Positions 1 to 10,900 of a DNA stretch of 64,000 nucleotides are shown one piece after another. Made by a program: the position numbers and the translations under genes. Numbering within the stretch: position 1 is the stretch's first letter; every line of letters begins with the position of its first letter. The notes beneath the pieces are model-generated. The model had not been told where the DNA came from and made no database searches. It saw nothing but the letters and a program-made list of their open reading frames with translations. The DNA comes from Branchiostoma floridae (Eukaryota > Chordata > Leptocardii > Amphioxiformes > Branchiostomatidae): positions 4,016,437 to 4,080,436 of the forward strand of contig NC_049991.1 of NCBI RefSeq assembly GCF_000003815.2. The letters run 5' to 3'.

Positions 1-131
1 ATGTATCTTTTAAAGAAACATCTCGATTGTAACAGAGAAGCCGGTTAAACTATCAATAAATTCAGGCATTTTGTGACTTTTTTTTCAAACAAGCAAATAA
101 ACAAATAAAGAAATAAGGAAATACGTATACG

Positions 132-302
132 TAGCCTCCAAAGCAGGCTCTTTGGGGCCTTTTTTGCCCATAATACAATTTTCCTGTACTGTGTCGCCGA
201 TTGCCAGCCATCGCTGATTACTGGCGACCTAGTAAAACAGAAATGGCCTGCAAACGTGTATCATGAGCCAAAAAAGGCCCCAGAGAGCCTGCTATGGAGG
301 CT
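132..302. repeat. Short inverted-repeat element (MITE-like)
   Basis: Two arms of about 32 bp are inverted copies of each other: 136-167, rich in GGGGCCTTTTTTG, and 269-300, with its complement CAAAAAAGGCCCC. The spacer is about 100 bp and there is no reading frame. It lies 38 bp downstream of the last sulfotransferase exon in the window, so it sits in an intron or the 3' flank. The superfamily is not determined. Confidence 0.7.
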
Positions 303-339
303 AGTAATACATAAGTTTACAGAAAATCAGTGTACTTAC

Positions 340-3300
340 TTGGCAAAGTGGGCAATAATCAGAAACCAGCGCCCAGTGCTCATTATTTTGCCATCTATCT
401 GTGTCGTCTGTTACAGCTCTTATGAAGGCCAAAAATGGAACTAGGTGATATGTTCCATTTTTGGATTTAAAAAAGCCGTAGTCCTCGTCGTATGGAAGCT
501 GCAAAATCAGATTAGTAATGGTTTGATGCAATAATTGATAAAAAGAAAAAGCCATTGACATAGACATGAATAGATAATAATTTTCGAGGACATAAGTGAC
601 CGCTTATCTAAGCCCCCATATCATATGCATATCAGCTTTCACTATCAATCTAGAAAATATAGATATTACACTTTTAAAAAGTTCTGATTTGAACCGGAAA
701 CGTTTCTTGAAAAAATCGCAATTGTATATGATCTCTTTCTTGTTGTAGTATACTTATAAGTCATCTAAAACCTTACATAGATCGAGAAATTTGCGTTCAG
801 GAATGGCGAAAAACATCGCGTACATTAGCGGCAATGACAGCCATTTAGTGGACTCATGAAAGATCTCAAAATGTCGCAACCTCTCGCGGGATCTGTGTGA
901 CGTCAAGGCAAGGGAAGCTAGCGTATGATTGGTTTAGATATAAAATGTGGGTCGCAATTTTTTTTATCAAGACAGCCTCTGCTTGCGTCCAAGCCGGCAA
1001 AAACAAAGTGAGACCGCCATTTGACGAGTGGGCAACCTTCTGGCGGAAAAGCTGTACATTAACCCTATTCAGACCGGGCTTCTTTGGTCATCCCTGGACG
1101 GGGGGGCGGGGGGTGTGGGGTTTGGGGGGGGGGGCTTTTGAGGCCGTCCTTTTCTAAGTTCTATAACTCTTGAACGACGTGCCGTAGGGCCACCAAAATT
1201 TCAGGACATGATGTCGACATAATATTTAACAAGTACCTGACGTTTGACGTTACACTAACGTAAGATGACGTAATTATGACGTCATCAATTTGATTATATT
1301 GGCCGGATCCATGAAAAAAAGGGTATTCTCTGAAAACTTCAAGTTATGCTACAAAAATGTAACAACAAGTGCAGATAACAGAAAAGAAATGGAAAATTAG
1401 TCAAACTTCGTAAATTTGTTGCCAACAATATTTTAGGAAAACTCACCAAATTTGGTGGCTCTAGCGTAAGGCGTTCTGGCGTAATAGGACATCGAAGTTG
1501 GCGCAGGCCTCAAAGCCCCCCCCCCCGGTCTGAATAGCCCGGGTTAAATGTATTACTAGACTACCCATGTAGTCCCATATAGTGTTCTTTTACCATTTTC
1601 AATGAGTAAGAAATACATGCAGACTAAAATTTCCCCACCTTTGTTGTTGATGCGTTCCAACCAATCGTTTCCAGCATATCTTGGTACTTCATATTGTCAC
1701 GGACTTGTCTTCCGTTTGAGACGAAATGTTCTTTTCCTCCAAAGAAAAATAAGTAATCCGAGACCAATCTACATAATAAGATACAAAACGTATTGTCAGC
1801 TTTCTTTGAACCACTGCTATATTCATTATGACACATATATGTTGCGAAGATTATGCATACAAATACTAATTTATTTAGTATTCATTTCTACACATTTCAT
1901 CTTTATCTAACGAAAAGTAGACTTTGGGGCATCAGCGAAATACATGAAAACACATAGAAGTCACATAACATCATAAATTTCGTGTCATGCCACTTCCGTT
2001 CCCATTGACTCTGGAAAAGAAAAAAGCCATATTTTCGATGTAAATATAACAAACTGATTTTTTTTCTTGAAAAAGTTAAACTGTAAATTAAGCAGTGGAT
2101 TGCAAGTTGAATGAAGTCTATGGCGCCCACCGTCAGTCGAAAATTTGGGTGAGTCCAATTTTTGTGCTGGATATTAGTTTAACTATTTCAATAATGACTT
2201 CTACCAACACAGATGAACTTTTTAAGTTAAAGCTGTGATTTCTACGTACCTCTCAAGAGGATTACGCGCCACTACGAGTTTTCTGTAAGTGTTCAGACGT
2301 AGCCTTTGTTCGTCCTTCGTGTAAGACGTCAGCCTTTTCATCGGTGCGGTAGCCTGGTGTTTCCAGTACTCTTCTTCATTGGAGTTTGTCCCGAACTCCA
2401 AGTTGTAAAGCAGAGCAGAGGTTGTGGTGCTACCGGTTTTGCCGACTTTGCAGTACAGCACTTTATATCTATCACTGACGAAGAAATTACCCATGGGTAT
2501 ACGACGGGAAAGCTGAAAAATAAATAAAAGAAATGCTATGATAGAATATTCTCATTGAATATGCAAATAAAAATTATTATTTTGCGTAATTGGTATTTCA
2601 TTTTGTACAACGTACCAACATTCGTTGTTCCCTTCTTGAGTTATCCTCTGCAGAAGTTTTTGACAAAAATGCCCCTGCTGTCCCAAAACTAGCCGCTAGG
2701 GGGCCCAAATTTATGTTACTTCTTCCTGAGCACAAGAGCTATCTAACACATAGAAATCGTGAGCATAGCTTATAGATATAGTTAGTTAGAGATAGCAAAA
2801 CCGGACGTTGTGCTGCAGTGCCAAGGGAAGCCGCTAGAGGACCCAAATCTAATAATTTTGAGCTTTCAACACACCCTACTAACACACAAAGTATGAACCC
2901 AATCCGCTTAGCCATTCTTGAGTTATCTTGTTGACACACAGACAGACAAACGCAGGGTAAAACATAACCTCCGTGACATTTCATTAATCATATCAGACGG
3001 ATAGAAATTCACTATGGCCCGAGTCGGTATGTTTGCATCGAACAAGTAAAAAGGCGATTGCCAATGTCTCCTTTGCGTTCAAGAAAAGCAAAACTTTTCT
3101 AATGTTAAAATACATACCAGCTTAGCCCTACTGTTGTGCAAAATTGAGAAATATCATATTTAGATTAAAGTCACTAACCATGTTGGATGAAGATTTGTTT
3201 TTGCAATATTCTTCCACTAGTTCCTTCCTTCTGGTCTGTTCTTGATCTTGTTCGTTTTGTTTACCGCTTAACTTCACAAGGAGTGGTTGTGGGGGTGACA

Positions 3301-4737
3301 TGTTATTTTTATCCCAGTGACCTATGGATTGATAGAGATACATGGTAATTAGTGCTATAGGTCACAAATAGTGGTGCGTACCTAAAGCCCGGACTTGGAA
3401 TTGGACCTAAAATGTTTAGGTCCAAGTCCAAAAAAAAACCCCTAAATGTCCGGAGCTAAGTCCGGACTTGCAAAAAGCTATCTGTCACTTATGTTCCCTT
3501 TTCTTTGTCTAAACCGTCTAAAACCTTCCATAGACAGTGAAATTTGCACTGGAAAAAGACAACAACAAAAAAAAAAAACATTTCATGTTTACACTGACTG
3601 AATATGATTTGCATGTATTTTTCACATTGCATCTCAATCCATGCTAACACTCAGAAAAGAAAATTTCTAGTGCACATAATATGCAATGATGGGTTCAGGT
3701 CCGGACTTAAAGTCCGGACCTGAACCTTTTAAGTCCGGACCTGAACCTGAACTGCCGGACCTGAATCCGGACCTGAACCTTAATATGAGTTTAGGTATGC
3801 ACCACTAGTCACAAAGGTTCATTTCAGTACTACCTCCAGGGTAGAAACGCCCAACCTCTGCATAGCCCCCAGTGATGGAACTTATAAATAGAAACAAAGC
3901 TTTAATCGAACAACTTAAAAGCCTTTTTTTGGTGGGCTGTTTTGTGAAATCTGGGCATTTTGGAGTGGCTGCGGTAGGAATGACCCAATACGTGTTGAAT
4001 TAGTTGTAAAAACTTACCTTTCTCCATCTCGGGGGGGGGGGGGGTTCGCACCCCCCTGAAATAGTGGTATCATCGCCAGATAGCTGTTTTGAGCTATACG
4101 GGCCAATCCAAGGGTACTGATTAGGGGGGTCTATATAAAGAATAGTTGTACATATATAAATTCTTGCAAATTAGTTTAATAAGGACATGATAGTAGGGTA
4201 AGTTTGTATGACTTGAACTTTTGATTCTTAAGATAATTTCATATTTGTTTTCTCAACTTTCCCATTGAACTACATGTAATTGTAATTAAAGTTATAATTG
4301 TTGTGGTACCCCTAGTGTTCTTAACGCCTTTTCAATGAGTACGAAATTGTAGTATTCCCCACCTTTGCTGTTGATGCAACGTTCGACCTTTTCTTGAACC
4401 ATCTATCGACAAACAATAGTACAGTGTTTCACATCCAAACATGTTGTACCCCCGCCCTCCCCATTTCGTGCTGGGCGTTACCATTTTATTATGACATTCA
4501 CAAAAACAAAAGGAATTCCATAGTATGTATACATTGTATACAGATATACAGATACACCGACGAAAGAGTAATATTTAGTAGCCTACCCGCAACAACGGTA
4601 CCAAGGCGAAGTAGGGGCGGATGCAAGTTTCCGACCTCCGTGCTCTGTATTATATAGCCAAAAATCAGTACAGCTACTCCGCCAACCAAAATGTACTGGG
4701 CTGCTTTTGAGCTTCTAAGCCATTCACGAACGTCCAT
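340..4737 (-). CDS. Carbohydrate sulfotransferase (HNK-1/CHST8-14-like), 3' end beyond window
   Basis: Five exons join in phase on the minus strand: 4737-4587, 3321-3179, 2512-2250, 1768-1639 and 498-340 (282 codons, ending in phase 0 at a GTAAGT donor). The protein looks like a type II Golgi enzyme that moves sulfate from PAPS to a glycan. Residues 1-11 are a short cytosolic end and about 12-33 a signal anchor. A charged stem follows, with the predicted PAPS-binding loop at 119-128 (CKVGKTGSTT) and the 3'-phosphate motif at about 178-186 (VVARNPLER), which continues in exon 4 as LVSDY. Exon 5 ends near SDYCPLCQ, the usual Cys pair before the C-terminal region, so one or more exons lie left of base 1. 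A good acceptor just upstream of the ATG (about 4788) suggests an untranslated first exon. The substrate cannot be told. The phosphosulfate loop departs from the common PKVACTN form. Confidence 0.85.
1059..1547. mobile_element. piggyBac-like non-autonomous DNA transposon
   Basis: TTAA is present at both ends (1059-1062 and 1544-1547). Immediately inside are inverted repeats that start CCC and end GGG and share CTATTCAGACCGGG. TTAA targets with CCC...GGG ends are the hallmark of piggyBac elements. The 489-bp interior has no transposase frame, so it is a MITE-type derivative. It lies in the sulfotransferase intron between exons 4 and 5. Confidence 0.75.
2640..2990. repeat. Dispersed repeat fragments
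   Basis: The stretch holds phrases that recur elsewhere in the window: the ATGCCCCTGCTG...GGGGGCCC block resembles 9528-9590 (inverted) and 24465-24500, and the TTGAGTTATCTTG...CAGACAGACAAAC block recurs at about 44250 and 61065. No frame with coding character is seen. The family is not identified. Confidence 0.5.
3371..3806. mobile_element. Inverted-repeat element with GTGGTGCRTACCTAAA ends
   Basis: The ends 3371-3386 and 3791-3806 are near-perfect inverted copies (GTGGTGCGTACCTAAA and TTTAGGTATGCACCAC). The interior carries many copies of the words TCCGGACTTG and GGTCCGGAC in both directions, at 3390-3475 and 3697-3780. It has no protein frame and sits in the sulfotransferase intron between exons 1 and 2. 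It resembles non-autonomous hAT-type elements, but the superfamily is inference. Confidence 0.6.
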
Positions 4738-5248
4738 GGCGCCACCGTTTAGGGTCGTGTGAAAGAGTTGGATGTTTTAAACCTCCTGTGAGAAACAAAG
4801 AAAATAGGACTTAGACACAAACGCTAAATTTTATGGATGACATACTCTTTGGACTGCAAAATAAAGAGATGGGGCTAGAAAAAAAACAAGATGGCTAACG
4901 AAAAACAAGATCGCTAATTTTGACAATTATAACACACCATAAACGTTGTAACAAGAATTGAAGCGACAAAACATGGTGTCACAGTCTCAGCCATTCCTGT
5001 AGTGAATATGTAAAAGAGCACGAGTGTGGTAAAAAGTGGCACTAGTGTTGTAAATTGTAACACTTACCAAGTTGACAACTTGACTTATGGCTTCCTTATT
5101 GATGCCACCAGTACAACTAGTATGACGACAACGAATTATTAATTGTTTAATCGCCCGTGCTGAGCTGCCCGGGTTGTTGACCGAAATTCTACTCACGATC
5201 ACCCGAGTACGAAGGCCCCCTGGCACAAAAATGTTTTTAGCGAAGGAT

Positions 5249-5352
5249 CTGTGTCTGTGCAGCGAAGGAGCTGTGTGTGCGCAGTGAAGGTGCTGTGTAT
5301 GCGCAGTGAAGGAGTTGTGTGTGCAGCGAAGGGGCTGTTCGTGTGCAGCGAC
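5249..5352. repeat. Short tandem repeat, period about 25 bp
   Basis: Roughly four imperfect copies of a unit containing GCTGTGTGTGCGCAG and GAAGG follow one another directly, immediately 5' of a tRNA-derived SINE. No coding signal. Confidence 0.6.
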
Positions 5353-5394
5353 GTTCCGGGGATGCCGAATTCTAATGTATACGTTTGACTATAG

Positions 5395-5712
5395 TGAGAC
5401 TGCGTTGCGTAATCGGCGGCGCGTTCGGCTCAGGCCCAAGAGGTCCTGAATTCGAACCCCGCTGTGCCACCGATCTCGTGCCATTGGGAAAGGTACTTTA
5501 TAGGACTTTCCTCACTTGACTCAGGTGTAAATGAGTATCTAGCTGCGACTAGTGGCAGTGGCAGGCCTTTCTGACTGAGACAGGCCTTAGGGGCATGTTC
5601 GGGCATGACGTACGAGTCCCCCTAGGCGACGGAAACTCCAAACAATAAAGCTGCCTCTGCTGGGGCCGTCTCACACGTGGCATATTAAGTTCTGTCCCTG
5701 TGAGACGAAATG
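5395..5712 (+). repeat. tRNA-derived SINE, family A, sense copy
   Basis: The first 75 bases are tRNA-like, with a box-B-like ATTCGAACCCCG near 5452 followed by GTGCCACCGAT. The body contains GGAAAGG...ACTTTCCTCACTTGACTCAGGTGTAAATGAG and ends near CACGTGGCATATTAAG. The same body occurs in reverse at 6725-6975, 11895-12150 (more diverged) and 57945-58205. Confidence 0.7.
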
Positions 5713-6724
5713 ATAGAAAGTAAGGTTAAAGGTCCCAGGATATGAAAAGGCTGCAACAATTTCTGTCTTCAATATTTTCTCTATATCATCGCATGCCTCT
5801 TTCATAACCTATGACAGCTTAAGCGGTGAGCTTGACTCAGCATACAATTTACCATATTGAATAGACTAGGAAATTCCATGAAACTAAATTTTACGTAGGT
5901 ATGACATGTTCAAACCATATTTCATTAATCTTATGTCCCTTGCCATTCCAGGTTCGTCATTTCTTTACCAGAGTATGACTCAAACCTTGATTCTTATCGT
6001 GCAGGTTGTTGGCCTTTCTGCGTTAAGCATTACTGCACACCCCATGCAGACCCTCTTCTAAATACGCTCAGAGAGATGAGGGTTCACGAAACGTTCGTCG
6101 GCATCTGCGTCTAAGAGCTGGGAACAGTCCTTGTCATTTCCTTGTTTTGTGTCGACAACTTTTTCTTGGAATATTTGCCAAACCCTTGTTTCTTATCTTC
6201 TGAGAGCCCAGGGTTTACAAAACGTCCTCGTCTCTACTGGCCTTATTTCCTTGTCAACTCACTGACTAACTCCTTTTCTAGGAATTAGGATATTTACATA
6301 GAGCCTTTGTTGTCATCTGTCACATATGATCTAAAAGATTTATGTTCTTTCACTGAAAGATAGTGACACTTATGTTTAGCCCCAGCTGATTGTATGGAGG
6401 CTTTCGTATTATCCTATGTCCTTCAGTTAGTAGAGTTTTAATTACGATTTATTCTGTATCCAATGATTAGAGTGTCCTTTTTTTGTAGTTTATATTTGAC
6501 CATACAAAAGCGACTGTACTTTCTGTTGTCATGCCAATAAAGCTTGTCTTACGAAAGGTCTTTTTGACAAGCTTCAGGGGAATTTGATGGTCTTTGTATA
6601 TAGTACCTGGTAAACTGCCTCATGGCGTAAAACACAGGTTTTGTAATGAACAGTAACTTTTTATAAGTATCAAAAGTGTATTGATATTTATTTGATCCTC
6701 TCTTGCCGGGAAGAACCCCTACTC

Positions 6725-6975
6725 TTTTCTGCACGTGTGGTGAGTTCTTTTACGTGCTCGAGGTGTGACTCTCCCCAAACATTGGACCTTCATTTGACGT
6801 CCTATACAAGGGACGTCCCTAACCGAAGCTAGGTACTCATTTTTCACCCGAGCGAAGAGAGGAAAGTCGTGTGACGTGCCTTTCCCGGGGACACAACGTT
6901 AATGGGGCATGTTAGGAGATTCAAACCCAGGATCTATAGAGTCTGGGATAAGAACCCTACCATAATGCCATGCCG
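6725..6975 (-). repeat. tRNA-derived SINE, family A, antisense copy
   Basis: Read on the minus strand it starts with a tRNA-like head (box B GGGTTTGAATC) and continues with the family-A body; AACCGAAGCTAGGTA and GAAAGTCGTGTGACGTGCC on the plus strand are its landmarks. Confidence 0.65.
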
Positions 6976-7812
6976 ACATAATATATTTTCAAGTGTCACT
7001 CAAGTCCAATATACTGCCCATTACTGCGTAAAAATCGGTCATGATCAGGTGTGACGCATTTTGCTATTCAAGAAACATATAACGTTACACAGTTAACCCT
7101 TAGGCCACACCAATTTTGTTTGTCGTTTCTCGTATTTCCTGACCCTATGTTTCCGATTTGAAAAAAAAAACCCTTTCAAATTGTGTTGACAAAATGTCAC
7201 TGCCTATCATCACTCAAATTAATTATATGGGCTTCAAATTCCAGTAGCTGTACGTGCCTATTTTGGACGGTACATTTATCATTTTTCTTCAAACTTTGGA
7301 GTTTGCTACCAGGGACCCCCTAAATGTTGAAAGTTTAGGTTTCCTGTCCGATCTCTCCTACCCCCGAAGATTTTTTAATTTTTTTTTCGACCGACCGACC
7401 CAATTTGTTTCTGAAAAAATCCGAGAAACAAAAAATAAAATTTGTGTGGCTTTAACACCCCTATTAAGTCCTACAGGACACAGTTTATGTTCATCATAAA
7501 CGATAGTGGTATATAAATTTACATATATTGCCCCAATGATAAAAGCAAAAAGGGCGAAACATTTACCGAAACACCTGTATAAGGTCACACGTGACGTAAT
7601 ACGTTGAGTCTTAGTCATACCAGGAAATATATTGCAGTAATAAACTTCCTTTAAGGAGAATTTCTTCAAACTTTATACGTCGTACAGGTCGCTGCGTGAC
7701 GTATTTCCATGCCGTCACTATCTACCCCAGTCCACACTATGCAAACATACGACACAACAAACAGCTGATAACAACCAGAGTTCACACGTGTGTCGCACAG
7801 GAAATGGGAGAG

Positions 7813-7821
7813 TATATAAAA
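7813..7821 (+). promoter_or_regulatory. TATA box of the cysteine-rich gene
   Basis: TATATAAAA lies 82 bp upstream of the ATG at 7903. A start of transcription about 30 bp downstream would fall near CAGTCATTCA (7841-7850), giving a 5' leader of about 55-60 nt. Confidence 0.65.
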
Positions 7822-7902
7822 ACGCACCCGTTTGCTGCAACAGTCATTCACAACCTCACGTCACATAGAAGAAGTTTACATTTTCAAAGAAGAGCCGACA
7901 GC

Positions 7903-10900
7903 ATGTATTCTACAGTCGTCCTCTGCCTTTTGGCTGTTAGCGGTGCACTGGCCATGCCTGTTACGGACTCACTCGTAGCAACCGTCGTCATGACAACAGG
8001 TAACGCTAGGTCACCTCTGGGTAACCTATATCTTTTAAAACAAGGTATTAAGGGATCTATAGGTATTAAGTCGACGAGCGGTAAACGGTGCAATATTGTC
8101 TAGATATTGCGTGTATGTATATATGTGTGTGTGTGTGTGTGTGCGTGTGTGTGTGTGTGTGTGTGTTTGTGTTCATGTGCGTGTGTGTTTATTGCGTGTG
8201 TGTGTGTGTGTGTACACTATGCGTGTGTGTGTTTGTGACTGTGGTAAATCCGTGCGTGTTTGTGTGTTGTCTGTGTGTATAGGTGTGTAAGTTTGTGTGT
8301 GTATGTTTATGCCCGTGTGGTTGGTGTACCCTATGAAGAATTTGTGGGGGTGGGGGGTACACTGGCCCAAAGGGGCGGGGGGTTTTGGTTTTTNNNNNNN
8401 NNNNNNNNNNNNNNNNNNNNNNNNNNNNNNNNNNNNNNNNNNNNNNNNNNNNNNNNNNNNNNNNNNNNNNNNNNNNNNNNNNNNNNNNNNNNNNNNNNNN
8501 NNNNNNNNNNNNNNNNNNNNNNNNNNNNNNNNNNNNNNNNNNNNNNNNNNNNNNNNNNNNNNNNNNNNNNNNNNNNNNNNNNNNNNNNNNNNNNNNNNNN
8601 NNNNNNNNNNNNNNNNNNNNNNNNNNNNNNNNNNNNNNNNNNNNNNNNNNNNNNNNNNNNNNNNNNNNNNNNNNNNNNNNNNNNNNNNNNNNNNNNNNNN
8701 NNNNNNNNNNNNNNNNNNNNNNNNNNNNNNNNNNNNNNNNNNNNNNNNNNNNNNNNNNNNNNNNNNNNNNNNNNNNNNNNNNNNNNNNNNNNNNNNNNNN
8801 NNNNNNNNNNNNNNNNNNNNNNNNNNNNNNNNNNNNNNNNNNNNNNNNNNNNNNNNNNNNNNNNNNNNNNNNNNNNNNNNNNNNNNNNNNNNNNNNNNNN
8901 NNNNNNNNNNNNNNNNNNNNNNNNNNNNNNNNNNNNNNTAGCGTATACTGGGTGCTCTACTTTTGTGTGTATGTGTATACTGTACAGTAAATGGATTTTC
9001 TCCTTGTATACCTACTGAAAACACGTATACTTAGCCTAAACCATAGTCCATGACCAAAGCAGCAAGGAGCACTTACCTAAATGCATCAAAACTAACCTTT
9101 TACAGCCGTGAGCAGGCCCTGCGACCCAGGCTACATCTGCTTCCCGAACTCAACCGTGCCCAACCCGACCGATGGTATCATGGGATACATCTGTCCTGTG
9201 GGGCACTTCTGTCCCACTGGTGCCCTGGAGGAAATTCCCTGTCCGATCGGTTAGTTATCTAGTTAATGAGTGATAGTAAAATTTAACGTATGGTTTGCTC
9301 GACAGTGCACGGTGACTGAACCAGAATTTGTTTTTCTAATGAAGACAAAAAAGTGTGAAGAAAAAGTTTTCGCGAAATGATTCAGTTTATCTATCAGAAT
9401 AACGAAGTTTGAAAATAATGCAGGTGCATCAAAGTGACTGAATGTATCATACATTGTACTTTGTGTAGGTTCTGTTCAAATAGCAGATAGCATGTGATAT
9501 AATGAAGAGGTGGTGTTGGTTTGGGTCCCCTGGCAGCTTGCTCTGGAACTGCAGGAGCATTTTTGTCAAAATCTCCCAAGGAGCATAACGGAACATAGGA
9601 ACGATGGATTTCCATGATATTCAGTATGCAGGTACCGTTAGCAAAGATGTCCACAATGAAGTTCAGATTATGCAAATTGGGACTTAATTTGCATGCTTAA
9701 TGAGGAAAATCTTGAATTTATTTATTCTTACAGGATCCTACAGCAACTTAATTGGCCTGGCTGATGCATCTGAATGTGTGCAGTGCCCAGCCGGTTACTA
9801 CTGTAGTTTGCCCGGACTGCAGGCCCCACTCGGACTTTGCGATCCCGGCTACTTCTGCATACCTGGGTCCCAGTCGCCCACGCCCGTCGATGGCACATGC
9901 CCAGAAGGATGCTACTGCCCAACAGGTAATGATTTGCATCTGTGTTGATGAATAACATTATGAGTAAAGACTGAATTTCGTAAAGCAAAAACGAGTAAAC
10001 AATTAAACAGAGACGGGGGGCGACACAGGTTATCTGACACTTCTGTCAAACAGGTAATGCTTGTTACGAAACTGCATCTGTGTTGATAAATGACATTATG
10101 AGTAAAGACTGAACTTTAAAAAATGTGACGATTGAACAGAGACGGGGGGCGACACAGGTTATCTGACACAACTGCCCAACAGGTTGGCACGAAATAGGAT
10201 GTTTGACACCGAAATTGATGAATATCTAAATGCCATCATTCTGATCTGGAAACAAAACTGGAATATAACTTGTAATGATAACTAAACGCTACTTATACTT
10301 AAAGGGTCTGCCGCACCTATACCGTGCCCGGTTGGTACAATGAACCCAGTCAGCCACGGTTCAAGTGTGTCTGAATGTGTGCTATGTCCGGCTGGTCAGT
10401 ACTGTAGTGGGGCCGGATTGCAGACCCCAACTGGACACTGCAGTGCCGGCTACTTCTGCATACCTGGTTCCCAGTCACCCACACCTGTCGATGGCACATG
10501 CCCAGAAGGGCACTACTGTCCAACAGGTAATGCTTTGCATCTGTGTTGATAAATGACATTATGAGTAAAGACCGAACTTTAAAAAGCAAAAAAAAAAAAA
10601 AAAAAAAAATGATTGAACAGAGACAGGGGACGAAACAGGTTATATGACACTACTGCCCAACAGGCAATGCTTTGCAAGAAACTTCATTTGTGTTATAATA
10701 CATATAAGTGACATTATGAGTAAAGACTGAACTTTACAAAACCAACAGTGTGAAAAATTGAACAGATCAAGACGGGGGTGACACAGGTTATCTGACAAAA
10801 CCTGCCCAACAGGTAATGTTTGGCACGAAACTGCATCTGCGTTAATAAATGACAGTATGAGTAACGATTGAACTTTACAAAACCAATAGGGTGAACGATT

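Larger units (their letters stand above)
4790..7812. other. Intergenic region between divergent genes
   Basis: This 3-kb stretch separates the 5' end of the sulfotransferase gene (minus) from the promoter of the cysteine-rich gene (plus). Apart from the tandem repeat at 5249-5352 and SINEs at 5395-5712 and 6725-6975, I see no splice-flanked coding frame; the longest open frames (79-103 codons) look random. Confidence 0.5.

Noticed and set aside
8088-9024. Several open frames through the GT repeat and the N run
   Set aside because: They are simple-sequence Val/Cys/Arg runs and undefined codons.
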